Shown here one piece after another: positions 49,287 to 56,517 of a DNA stretch of 57,535 nucleotides; positions within the stretch are counted from its first letter, which is position 1, and each line of letters starts with the position of its first letter. This stretch comes from Desulfuromonas sp. CSMB_57 (GTDB lineage: Bacteria; Desulfobacterota; Desulfuromonadia; Desulfuromonadales; Syntrophotaleaceae), in the NCBI RefSeq assembly GCF_020194955.2, contig NZ_JAFCIY020000055.1:1-57535 (forward strand), written 5' to 3'. The position numbers and the translations under genes are program-made. The notes beneath the pieces were generated by a model. The model saw only the letters and a list, made by a program, of their open reading frames with translations. It did not search any database and was not told where the DNA came from.

Positions 49287-50477
49287 ATGAGCATTCCGAT
49301 TACCGAAAGCGTCACCTGGGTAGGCAAGATCGACTGGGAATTACGCAAATTCCATGGTGAGGAATATTCGACCCATCGGGGCTCAACCTACAATTCATAC
49401 CTGGTGCGCGACCAGAAAACAGCCCTCATCGACACGGTCTGGGCCCCCTTCGCCAAGGAATTTGTGGATCGCCTGTTCGAAGTGGTGCGTCCGGAGGACA
49501 TCGATTTCGTCATCGCCAATCATGCGGAATCGGACCATAGCGGCGCCCTGCCGGAACTGATGCGCCATCTGCCGGGCAAGCCCATCTACTGCACCGCCAA
49601 CGGCATCAAGTCTCTGCGCGGCCACTATCATCAGGATTGGAATTTCCAGCCGGTCAAGACCGGCGATCGCCTGTCCCTCGGCAACCGCGAACTGATCTTC
49701 GTCGAAGCGCCCATGCTGCACTGGCCGGACAGCATGTTCTGCTATCTGACCGGCGAAGAAATCCTGTTCTCCAACGATGCTTTCGGTCAACATCTCGCCG
49801 CCGAGGAGCCTTTCAATGACCGCGTCGATCCCTGCGAGCTTTGGGCCGAGTGCATCAAATACTACGCCAACATCCTCACGCCCTTCAGCCCGCTGGTGAA
49901 AAAGAAGATCGAAGAATTCGTCAGCCTGAAGCTGCCCCTGAAGATGATCTGCACCAGCCACGGCGTCATCTGGCGCGACAATCCCCTGCAGATCGTCGAG
50001 CAATACCTGGCCTGGGCAGAAGCCTACCAGGAAAACCAGGTGACCATTCTCTACGACACCATGTGGAACGCCACCCGGATCATGGCTGAAACCATCGCCG
50101 CCGGCCTGCGCCAGGCGGCACCGGATTTGACCGTGAAAATCTTCAACTGCGCACGCTCGGACAAAAACGATCTGATTACCGAGGTGTTCCGTTCCAAGGC
50201 GATTCTGCTCGGCTCGCCGACCATCAACCAGGGCATTCTCTCGGCCGTGGCCGGGCTCCTTGAGGAGATGCGCGGCCTGCGCTTCCGCAACAAGCGGGCC
50301 GCGGCCTTCGGTTCCTTTGGCTGGAGCGGTGAGTGTGTGAAGCTGCTGACGGAGAAATTGGCTGAAGCCGGTTTCGAAACGGTGGAGGAGGGTCTGCGTC
50401 TGTCCTGGCAGCCGGACGGGGAAGGGCTGGAGCAGTGCCGCAGCTTCGGCCAAAATTTCGCAGCCAAGATCCGGTGA
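49287..50477 (+). CDS. Flavodiiron protein (FprA-type A-flavoprotein)
   Basis: The 396-residue protein joins a metallo-beta-lactamase-like diiron domain, with ligands in NHAESDHSG (His79, Glu81, Asp83, His84), and a C-terminal flavodoxin-like FMN domain (ILYDTMWNATRIMAETI, SPTINQGILSAVAGLL, GSFGWSGECVKLL). FDPs reduce oxygen to water or nitric oxide to nitrous oxide in anaerobes. Rubredoxin is usually the donor. AAAGGAG precedes ATG. It lies after two cupins and before PerR and rubrerythrin, consistent with an oxidative/nitrosative defence cluster. Length is normal. Confidence 0.93.
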   Translation: MSIPITESVTWVGKIDWELRKFHGEEYSTHRGSTYNSYLVRDQKTALIDTVWAPFAKEFVDRLFEVVRPEDIDFVIANHAESDHSGALPELMRHLPGKPIYCTANGIKSLRGHYHQDWNFQPVKTGDRLSLGNRELIFVEAPMLHWPDSMFCYLTGEEILFSNDAFGQHLAAEEPFNDRVDPCELWAECIKYYANILTPFSPLVKKKIEEFVSLKLPLKMICTSHGVIWRDNPLQIVEQYLAWAEAYQENQVTILYDTMWNATRIMAETIAAGLRQAAPDLTVKIFNCARSDKNDLITEVFRSKAILLGSPTINQGILSAVAGLLEEMRGLRFRNKRAAAFGSFGWSGECVKLLTEKLAEAGFETVEEGLRLSWQPDGEGLEQCRSFGQNFAAKIR

Positions 50478-50590
50478 ATTGCAGTTGTCGCCAGCGCCCC
50501 TTTGTCCGCCATACCGGCCCCATGGTGAACCTTGTCCTGGGGCCGGACGTCTATTCAGGCAGCCTTCGTGCAAATGGTTGAGCCAAGGCC

Positions 50591-50638
50591 TTGACATGGG
50601 CAGTTAAAGAACTATATTCGCAGATAGGAATTATTATC
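50591..50638 (+). promoter_or_regulatory. perR promoter with overlapping Fur/PerR-like operator
   Basis: Perfect TTGACA (50591-50596) and TATATT (50613-50618) are 16 bp apart. The dyad GATAGGAATTATTATC (50623-50638) overlaps the expected transcription start and has 12 of 16 palindromic positions, AT-rich as in PerR boxes. Autoregulation is inferred. Confidence 0.6.
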
Positions 50639-50648
50639 AAGAGGTCCC

Positions 50649-51116
50649 ATGACCAAATCGATGTCATCTGATTATTCCGACTCGCATCTGCTTCGAGCCC
50701 TGCGCGAGGCCTGTCGGATATCGGGGATGCGGTTGACGCCCCAGCGATTGGAAGTGTATCGGGAGTTGGCGCGGTCCGAAGATCATCCTTCCGCGGAAGA
50801 ATTACATCAGAGGTTGCTCGAGCGCATGCCCTCCCTGTCCCTGGATACGGTATATCGCACCCTGGCAACCTTTGCCCGCCATGGTCTGATTCACAAGCTG
50901 GATACGGCTGAAAGCCAGGGACGGTTCGAAGTGGCGGACGACACCCACCACCACTTGGTCTGCAGTCGCTGCAAGGAAATCATGGACTTTCACTGGCCCG
51001 GCTTCGATCAGTCCGGGGTTCCGGAAGAAATCGCTCACTGGGGCCGGATAGAAAGAAAGAACGCCGTGATTTATGGTATCTGCAACAAATGCCTGAAGAA
51101 GGATCGGACCGGCTGA
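50649..51116 (+). CDS. perR: PerR/Fur family peroxide-responsive repressor
   Basis: The 155-residue protein is a Fur-family regulator: a winged helix with RLTPQRLEVYREL and LSLDTVYRTLATFARHGLI, a His-rich metal-sensing strand (DDTHHHLVC), and two structural zinc pairs C105-x-x-C108 and C145-x-x-C148. PerR assignment rather than Fur rests on size, on proximity to rubrerythrin and the flavodiiron protein, and on an Asp/His-type sensing site. Fur, Zur or PerR cannot be separated by eye. ATG 50649 follows AAGAGG. A dyad overlaps its promoter. Confidence 0.8.
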   Translation: MTKSMSSDYSDSHLLRALREACRISGMRLTPQRLEVYRELARSEDHPSAEELHQRLLERMPSLSLDTVYRTLATFARHGLIHKLDTAESQGRFEVADDTHHHLVCSRCKEIMDFHWPGFDQSGVPEEIAHWGRIERKNAVIYGICNKCLKKDRTG

Positions 51117-51272
51117 CCTGGGAAGCGAAGCGATTCCTCGTTTATCTCCCCGAAACAGGTTTCTAGGCTTGACCCATTGCCGGCATCTATTGAACGTGGG
51201 CTTGCTCACCCTGTTAAGCCCAATGTCCCATCCAACGCCCGCAAGGGCCTATTATGACAAGGAGCATGGATC

Positions 51273-51848
51273 GTGAAGAGCGTCAAAGGCACCGAAACCG
51301 AAAAGAATCTTCTGAAATCCTTTTCCGGCGAAAGCCAGGCCCGCAATCGCTACACCTATTTTTCTTCCGTGGCACGTAAAGAGGGCTTCGTGCAGATCGC
51401 TGATATCTTTGATGAAACCTCCGCCCAGGAAAAAGAGCATGCCAAGCGCTTCTTCAAATTCCTGGAAGGCGGCGACCTGGAAATCACCGCCTGTTTCCCG
51501 GCCGGCAAGATCGGCACCACGGCGGAAAACCTGTTGGCTGCGGCCATGGGCGAACATGAAGAACATACGGATCTGTATCCGGCCTTCGCCGCCGTGGCCG
51601 ACCAGGAAGGCTTCGCCGAAATCGCCGCCGTTTGGCGCGCCATTTCGGTGGCGGAGAAACAGCACGAAAAGCGTTACCGCGACCTGCTGGCCAACATCGA
51701 AAGCAATCGCGTATTCGAGCGCTCCGATAAGGCAGTCTGGCGTTGCCGCAACTGCGGCTACCTGCATGAAAATCACAAGGCCCCCGAACTCTGCCCGGCC
51801 TGTGCCCATCCCAAAGCCCACTTCGAACTGCTGGGCGAAAACTGGTAA
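51273..51848 (+). CDS. Rubrerythrin (second)
   Basis: The 191-residue protein has the diiron four-helix domain (GESQARNRYTYFSSVARKE, DETSAQEKEHAKRFF, GEHEEHTDLYPAFAAVADQE, AEKQHEKRY) and a C-terminal rubredoxin-like site (WRCRNCGYLHENHKAPELCPACAHPKAHF; two CxxC pairs). It scavenges hydrogen peroxide. GTG 51273 is preceded by AAGGAG. It is more similar to classical rubrerythrin than the copy at 9078. Lying 156 bp after perR suggests PerR control, though no clear operator is seen in that gap. Confidence 0.93.
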   Translation: MKSVKGTETEKNLLKSFSGESQARNRYTYFSSVARKEGFVQIADIFDETSAQEKEHAKRFFKFLEGGDLEITACFPAGKIGTTAENLLAAAMGEHEEHTDLYPAFAAVADQEGFAEIAAVWRAISVAEKQHEKRYRDLLANIESNRVFERSDKAVWRCRNCGYLHENHKAPELCPACAHPKAHFELLGENW

Positions 51849-51938
51849 GGCAGCGTTTGATGCAACACGACTGATTGCCTTTCATATAACAGCAGAGGGC
51901 CGCCTGTCCGTCGGGCTGCCCTCTGTGCCATGCTCCAT

Positions 51939-51967
51939 TTGACAATTTCCGCCCTTACGGTTAGAGT
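51939..51967 (+). promoter_or_regulatory. Promoter for rnk-like gene
   Basis: TTGACA (51939-51944) and TAGAGT (51962-51967) are 17 bp apart, about 110 bp ahead of ATG 52079. An upstream inverted repeat CAGAGGGC/GCCCTCTG at 51893-51925 may end the rubrerythrin mRNA. Confidence 0.5.
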
Positions 51968-52078
51968 CCAACTACCAGCTGGATTGTCTCCCTTCCGATC
52001 AGCGACCGGTTCATTTCGGTACTGCTCGGGAGGGTTTCGTTTTTTGCGCAATCAGCAAGATTGCCAAGGAGGCCGACC

Positions 52079-52495
52079 ATGGAACAGAAGCAGGTTTTCC
52101 TCACCGAATACGATCACGACCGACTGCTCGAACTGATCGAATCCGCCAAGGAATATTATGCCCGGGATCAAGACTACCTTGAGCAACTTGAAGAGGATCT
52201 CAGCCGCTGTCGATTGGTGGATTCCAGATCCATTCCCGCCGACGTCGTGACCATGAATTCCCGGGTCAGAATCAGGGATCTGGACACCGACAAGGAGATG
52301 GAGGTCACCCTGGTTTTTCCCCAAAAAGCCAACCTGGAGGCGGGCCGCCTGTCCATTCTGTCCCCCATCGGTGCGGCCATCCTGGGCGGGGTTCAGGGGC
52401 AGGTGGTGCAGCGCAAGGTCCGCTCCGGCATCAAGCAGATCCGCATCGAGGCGATCCTCTACCAACCGGAAGCAGCCGGCAACTTCGATCTTTAA
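52079..52495 (+). CDS. rnk: Rnk-like nucleoside diphosphate kinase regulator / GreA-C-terminal-type protein
   Basis: The 138-residue protein has a short N-terminal coiled segment (TEYDHDRLLELIESAKEYY) and a GreA/Rnk-type FKBP-like C-terminal domain (VVTMNSRVRIRDLDTDKEM, EVTLVFP, LSILSPIGAAILGGVQGQ). Rnk binds RNA polymerase and competes with Gre factors. Related proteins regulate nucleotide and alginate metabolism in other species. AAGGAGG lies 4 bases before ATG. A bidirectional terminator follows. Confidence 0.85.
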   Translation: MEQKQVFLTEYDHDRLLELIESAKEYYARDQDYLEQLEEDLSRCRLVDSRSIPADVVTMNSRVRIRDLDTDKEMEVTLVFPQKANLEAGRLSILSPIGAAILGGVQGQVVQRKVRSGIKQIRIEAILYQPEAAGNFDL

Positions 52496-52513
52496 CAATT
52501 CACGGATAGGCTG

Positions 52514-52568
52514 GAAAAAGAAAAAGGGGGTCGTCCTCGTGCAGAAGACAACCCCCTTCTTATTTTTA
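52514..52568. terminator. Bidirectional intrinsic terminator between rnk and tRNA-Phe
   Basis: GGGGGTCGTCCTC pairs with GAAGACAACCCCC with two mismatches. An A-rich tract lies on the left and TTCTTATTTTT on the right. It can end the plus-strand rnk mRNA and the minus-strand tRNA transcript. Confidence 0.8.
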
Positions 52569-52644
52569 TGGTGCCCAGAGCCGGAATCGAACCAGCGACA
52601 CGTGGATTTTCAGTCCACTGCTCTACCGACTGAGCTATCTGGGC
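52569..52644 (-). tRNA. tRNA-Phe (GAA)
   Basis: The minus-strand sequence begins GCCCAGATAGCTCAGTCGG and ends GGTTCGATTCC...CTCTGGGC-ACCA. The acceptor stem GCCCAGA/TCTGGGC is intact. The anticodon arm GTGGA-CTGAAAA-TCCAC places GAA in the loop. The 3' CCA is encoded. Length is 76 bases. Confidence 0.97.
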
Positions 52645-52657
52645 AAGTCGAAATCCG

Positions 52658-52686
52658 TTTATAAAGAATTCACTCCGACCTGTCAA
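52658..52686 (-). promoter_or_regulatory. Promoter for tRNA-Phe
   Basis: On the minus strand a perfect TTGACA (52686-52681) and TATAAA (52663-52658) are 17 bp apart, with the tRNA 5' end 14 bp downstream. This is an excellent stable-RNA promoter. Confidence 0.75.
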
Positions 52687-52796
52687 GCAAAAAACCCGCA
52701 CCTTGACATCCCCGCCCCGGCCTGCCTTTGCCACATTGAATTGTCGTGTTATTATTGACAGTATATGTGCCCGACAAATTAAAAGGAATTTCCAAA

Positions 52797-53480
52797 ATGT
52801 CCGATTCCCACCCAGCACCAGACGCAGCCACGCCCTTTGCCCTCCGGGACTGCGCTCTGATCACCCTTTCCACCGGCTTTCGTGCTCAGAACCTGCGGGA
52901 GTTCAGGGAAGGGCTGACGCAGGTTCCGGTGGACAGCATCGCTCATCATTTCTGGGGGCGCCTGCTGCAACCTCTGTTTGACGAACCGGAATACAGCAAT
53001 GATTTCGCCTCCTGGGCCTATCGGGGCCTGCATGACAAACCCCTGGCAGAACGGCTGAGCATGATTTTGCCCACCGACTTTGATTGCGAGGAGGATTTGC
53101 GCCAGGAACTGCTCGAGGTGGTGGAAGAACGCCTGGATGAAAGCGAGCTGATACCCTGGGCACGGGCCGACCAGTGGTTTTATTTCCTGCGTTCTCAACT
53201 CATTTCCTTCGATAGTGGCATGGAACTGGAAGATCCGCGGGATCTCGCCGCCTGCCTGCCAAATTTGTCCACGGGAAGCATCTACTACCACTTTATCGAT
53301 GCCCGCAACCGTACTGCCGAGCGCTGCGACGATTTCAGCGCCTGGCTGATGAGTTGCGGCGCCCCCTTTGAGGAATTGGCGCGTCGGCTGGGCGATTTCG
53401 ATCCCTATTTTTCCTCCCTGCGCGAAATTCGTCGAACCATCGCCCGCATTGCCCAGGATTTTTTCGAGGAGCTGGCCTGA
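52797..53480 (+). CDS. DUF5752 family protein in trehalose operon
   Basis: The 227-residue protein begins with a disordered segment, then has FALRDCALITLSTGFRAQNLREF, GLTQVPVDSIAHHFWGRLL, and EYSNDFASWAYRGLHDKPLAERLSM (quoted in pieces). The family commonly lies next to trehalose synthase-type glycosyltransferases. No catalytic motif is recognised. The stop overlaps the treT start (TGATG), so translation is coupled. ATG 52797 is preceded by AAAAGGAAT. It may be a partner or regulator of TreT. Confidence 0.72.
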   Translation: MSDSHPAPDAATPFALRDCALITLSTGFRAQNLREFREGLTQVPVDSIAHHFWGRLLQPLFDEPEYSNDFASWAYRGLHDKPLAERLSMILPTDFDCEEDLRQELLEVVEERLDESELIPWARADQWFYFLRSQLISFDSGMELEDPRDLAACLPNLSTGSIYYHFIDARNRTAERCDDFSAWLMSCGAPFEELARRLGDFDPYFSSLREIRRTIARIAQDFFEELA

Positions 53481-54745
53481 TGGAACAGCCGAAGCACGGG
53501 ACAAATGCCGACTTCCTCGGACGCTATGCAACCGCGGCCGGAACGGGAGTCATTCACCACCTGCAGCAGCTGGCCGAACCTTTGAAGGGCGCCCGGGTCA
53601 TCCACGTCAATTCAACCCGCGAAGGCGGGGGCGTCGCGGAAATTCTGCAGAAACTGCTGCCCCTGAAACAGGCTCTCGGCATGGATGCCCGCTGGGAAGT
53701 CATCAGTGGGTCACCCGCCTTTTACGAATGCACCAAGAGCTTTCACAATGCCCTGCAAGGCACCCAGACCAGCATTACCGACTCCCTGCTGGAAACCTAT
53801 CGGCAGACCAACGCCGATACGGCGGAGAGACTGCGCCCTGTCCTTGAGGAAGCGGATTTTGTTTTCATTCACGATCCCCAGCCGGCCGCACTGCTGGCGC
53901 ACCTGCCCACGCGCCGGGGCAAATGGATATGGCGCTGCCACATCGACGCCAGCCGGCCCTATCGCCCGGTGTGGAAATATCTGAAAAAATGGGTCACTCC
54001 CTATGACGCCAGCATCTTTTCCCTGCCGGAGTTCGCACAACCGCTGCCGCATCCGCAATACATTATCGCGCCGAGCATCGATCCCTTAAGTGAAAAGAAC
54101 CGCGATCTGCCCGCGGCCGAAGTCGACAACATTTATGAGCGGTTCGGATTGGACCCCGATCTGCCCATCATTCTTCAGGTTTCGCGTTATGATCGTTTCA
54201 AGGATCCCGTCGGCGTGATTCGCGCCTTCAAGCTGGCGGCACGGCTGACCCCCATGCAACTGGTGCTGGCCGGAGGGGAGGCAACGGACGATCCGGAAGG
54301 AGCCGCGGTGCTTCATGAAGTCCGGCAGGCGGCCGGCGATGATCCCCGCATCCATGTGCTGCTGTTGCCTTCCGACGCTCACCGCGCCATCAATGCCCTG
54401 CAACGGGCTGCCACCATCGTCGTGCAGAAATCCCTGCGGGAAGGCTTCGGCCTGACGGTGACGGAGGGCATGTGGAAGGGCAAGCCGGTCATCGGCGGTG
54501 ATACGGGGGGCATTCGTCTGCAGGTTTTTGACCAGTATACCGGTTTTCTGGTGCGGACTCCGGAAGGCGCCGCCCTGCGCATCCGCTACCTGCTGCAACG
54601 GCGGCGTCTGCTGGAGGAGATGGGCCAACGGGCCAAGCGGTTCGTCGCGGAAAACTTTCTCATCACCCGCCACCTGCGGGAATACCTGACCCTGCAGCTC
54701 AGCCTGCAGCAGACCGCGCAACAGCGCATGATGGTCGGACACTGA
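53480..54745 (+). CDS. treT: Trehalose synthase (TreT-type GT4 glycosyltransferase)
   Basis: The 421-residue enzyme has GT-B architecture. N-terminal VIHVNSTREGGGVAEIL, WRCHIDASRPYRPVW, IAPSIDPLSEKNRDL, ILQVSRYDRFKDPVGVI and the donor-site VQKSLREGFGLTVTEGMWKGKPVIG match TreT, which makes trehalose directly from NDP-glucose and glucose. ATG overlaps the DUF5752 stop. The gene ends 24 bp before otsA. Length is normal. NDP-glucose preference cannot be told. Confidence 0.9.
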   Translation: MEQPKHGTNADFLGRYATAAGTGVIHHLQQLAEPLKGARVIHVNSTREGGGVAEILQKLLPLKQALGMDARWEVISGSPAFYECTKSFHNALQGTQTSITDSLLETYRQTNADTAERLRPVLEEADFVFIHDPQPAALLAHLPTRRGKWIWRCHIDASRPYRPVWKYLKKWVTPYDASIFSLPEFAQPLPHPQYIIAPSIDPLSEKNRDLPAAEVDNIYERFGLDPDLPIILQVSRYDRFKDPVGVIRAFKLAARLTPMQLVLAGGEATDDPEGAAVLHEVRQAAGDDPRIHVLLLPSDAHRAINALQRAATIVVQKSLREGFGLTVTEGMWKGKPVIGGDTGGIRLQVFDQYTGFLVRTPEGAALRIRYLLQRRRLLEEMGQRAKRFVAENFLITRHLREYLTLQLSLQQTAQQRMMVGH

Positions 54746-54769
54746 CGATTCTCGCAAGGAGCATTCGCC

Positions 54770-56212
54770 ATGACGGTTTCACAGCCCAAACGCCTGATAA
54801 TCGTTTCCAACCGGCTGCCTGCAGTTTTCAGACAGGAAGGTGAGGACTGGACCCTGCAACCGGGCAGCGGTGGCCTGATCACCGCTTTGGCGCCCATCAT
54901 GCAGCGCAGCCAGGGCCTGTGGATCGGCTGGCCGGGTTGCGGACCCCAAGCCGAACTGGGGCCGCTGCTGAAACAATTCCGGGAAGAGCAGGGCTATCAG
55001 CTGCTGCCGGTTCCCCTTTGCGAAGAAGATGTGGAACGCTATTACCGCGGCTTCGCCAACGAGGTTTTGTGGCCCCTGTTCCACGATTTGTTGGGCTATT
55101 GCCGCTTCGATCGCCAGAACTGGGAAGCCTATGGCTCGGTCAACCGCAAGTTTGCATCGGCCATCGCCGCCATCGCCGCCCCGGATGATTTTATCTGGGT
55201 GCATGATTACCAACTGCTCCTGGTCGGCGACGATTTGCGCCAGATGGGTGTCAAGCAGCGACTGGCCTTCTTTCTGCATATCCCCTTTCCCACCCCGGAT
55301 CTGTTCCGCCGCCTGCCCTGGAAAATGCCGCTTCTCGAAGCCATGATGGAGTATGACCTGCTCGGCTTCCAGACCCTGGGCGACCGCCGCAATTTCGTCA
55401 ATACGGTCATCACCCTGCTGCCGAAGGTGGAGGTCATCACCCGCCAGCGCCATCATACGCTGCTGCGCCATGAGGGCCGGATTATCAAGGTGGGCCATTT
55501 CCCCATCAGCATCGACTTCGATGAATTCAACGACGGCGCCCAGTCCCCCGAAGTCGAGGATGCCGCCTGGTATCTGCATGAAAACCTGCGCGGCCGCCAG
55601 CTGCTCCTGGGCATCGACCGGCTGGACTACACCAAGGGCCTGCCGGAACGGTTCCTGGCCTTTGAGAGAGCTCTCGAAAAATACCCGGACCTGCTCAAGC
55701 GCATCTCCCTGCTACAGGTGGTGGTCCCCAGCCGCACCCTGGTCCCCGACTACCAGAACCTCAAGGAATTGCTCGATCAACTGGCAGGACGCATCAATGC
55801 CCGCTTCGGCCAACCGGAATGGACACCGATTCACTATGCCTACCGGAGCCTGGACCGCACCCAATTGCTGGCCCGCTATCGCACCTCGGAGATCGCCTTG
55901 GTGACCCCCCTGCGGGACGGCATGAACCTGGTGGCCAAGGAATACTGTGCCTGCTCCGTGGACAACAACGGCGTGCTGATCCTCAGCGAATTTGCCGGCG
56001 CCGCCGAACAGCTCGGCAAAGGCGCGTTGCTGGTCAATCCCTACGATATCGACGACACGGCCGATGCCATCTACCGGGCGATCAACATGTCGGCCGAAGA
56101 GCGGCAACGGCGCATGGCCCTGCTGCGCGGCGAAATCCGCCGTAACGACGTGCACCGCTGGCTGCAGTGGTTCATCGAGTCGGCCCAGCAGGAGCCACCG
56201 ACGGAGGAATGA
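54770..56212 (+). CDS. otsA: Trehalose-6-phosphate synthase family glycosyltransferase (GT20)
   Basis: The 480-residue protein shows the GT20 motifs: [11 protein letters not shown] and [11 protein letters not shown] (substrate loop), [37 protein letters not shown] and [14 protein letters not shown]. It would transfer glucose from UDP- or GDP-glucose to glucose-6-phosphate. No phosphatase (otsB) is in the window. A relative acting on glycerol phosphate is possible, since the family includes glucosylglycerol-phosphate synthases. The AAGGAG site and 24-bp gap place it in the DUF5752-treT operon. Confidence 0.9.
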   Translation: MTVSQPKRLIIVSNRLPAVFRQEGEDWTLQPGSGGLITALAPIMQRSQGLWIGWPGCGPQAELGPLLKQFREEQGYQLLPVPLCEEDVERYYRGFANEVLWPLFHDLLGYCRFDRQNWEAYGSVNRKFASAIAAIAAPDDFIWVHDYQLLLVGDDLRQMGVKQRLAFFLHIPFPTPDLFRRLPWKMPLLEAMMEYDLLGFQTLGDRRNFVNTVITLLPKVEVITRQRHHTLLRHEGRIIKVGHFPISIDFDEFNDGAQSPEVEDAAWYLHENLRGRQLLLGIDRLDYTKGLPERFLAFERALEKYPDLLKRISLLQVVVPSRTLVPDYQNLKELLDQLAGRINARFGQPEWTPIHYAYRSLDRTQLLARYRTSEIALVTPLRDGMNLVAKEYCACSVDNNGVLILSEFAGAAEQLGKGALLVNPYDIDDTADAIYRAINMSAEERQRRMALLRGEIRRNDVHRWLQWFIESAQQEPPTEE

Positions 56213-56220
56213 TATTTTTC

Positions 56221-56249
56221 TTGCCAGTCGGCCATTTATCTGCTAGGAA
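56221..56249 (+). promoter_or_regulatory. Candidate promoter for the Phe leader and DAHP synthase
   Basis: TTGCCA (56221-56226) and an extended -10, TGC-TAGGAA (56244-56249), are 17 bp apart. Transcription would start near 56256, about 23 bp ahead of the leader peptide ATG. Confidence 0.45.
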
Positions 56250-56278
56250 AAGACTTCATTCCTGACATGAGGATCGCC

Positions 56279-56362
56279 ATGTTGTTCAGCAGCGCATTTT
56301 TTCCCTCCTTTTACTTTAGCGGCGGCTTTTTCTTTGGCCGGGCCGCCCAGGTAGGAGTCTGA
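56279..56362 (+). CDS. Phenylalanine-rich leader peptide (attenuation)
   Basis: This 27-codon frame has Phe at positions 3, 7, 8, 11, 13, 17, 18 and 19 and Tyr at 12: nine aromatic codons in 27. GAGG lies 6 bases before ATG 56279. It precedes an intrinsic terminator and the DAHP synthase gene, the first enzyme of aromatic amino acid synthesis. This is the classical arrangement of a transcription-attenuation leader such as pheL. An alternative start at 56267 would add four residues without a ribosome site. Confidence 0.8.
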   Translation: MLFSSAFFPSFYFSGGFFFGRAAQVGV

Positions 56363-56395
56363 TGCGCTAGCGACGCGATCCATTGCGAAAATCAG

Positions 56396-56440
56396 AAAAC
56401 CACGGGGTGGCCTTGACCGGCTCGACCGTGGTTTTTTCTT
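56396..56440 (+). terminator. Attenuator terminator upstream of DAHP synthase
   Basis: AAAACCACGG and CCGTGGTTTT form a 10-bp stem with a 20-base loop, followed by TTCTTTT. GGCCGCCC at 56341-56348, near the end of the leader frame, can instead pair with GGGTGGCC at 56405-56412 (one G-U), a possible antiterminator. Confidence 0.75.
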
Positions 56441-56517
56441 TTGGTAGGTCACCAGGGAAGAACGGTTGAGCCAGCCCCCCGGATAACCCCTCAGCGGCTT
56501 ACCAAAGGAGCAACGCC

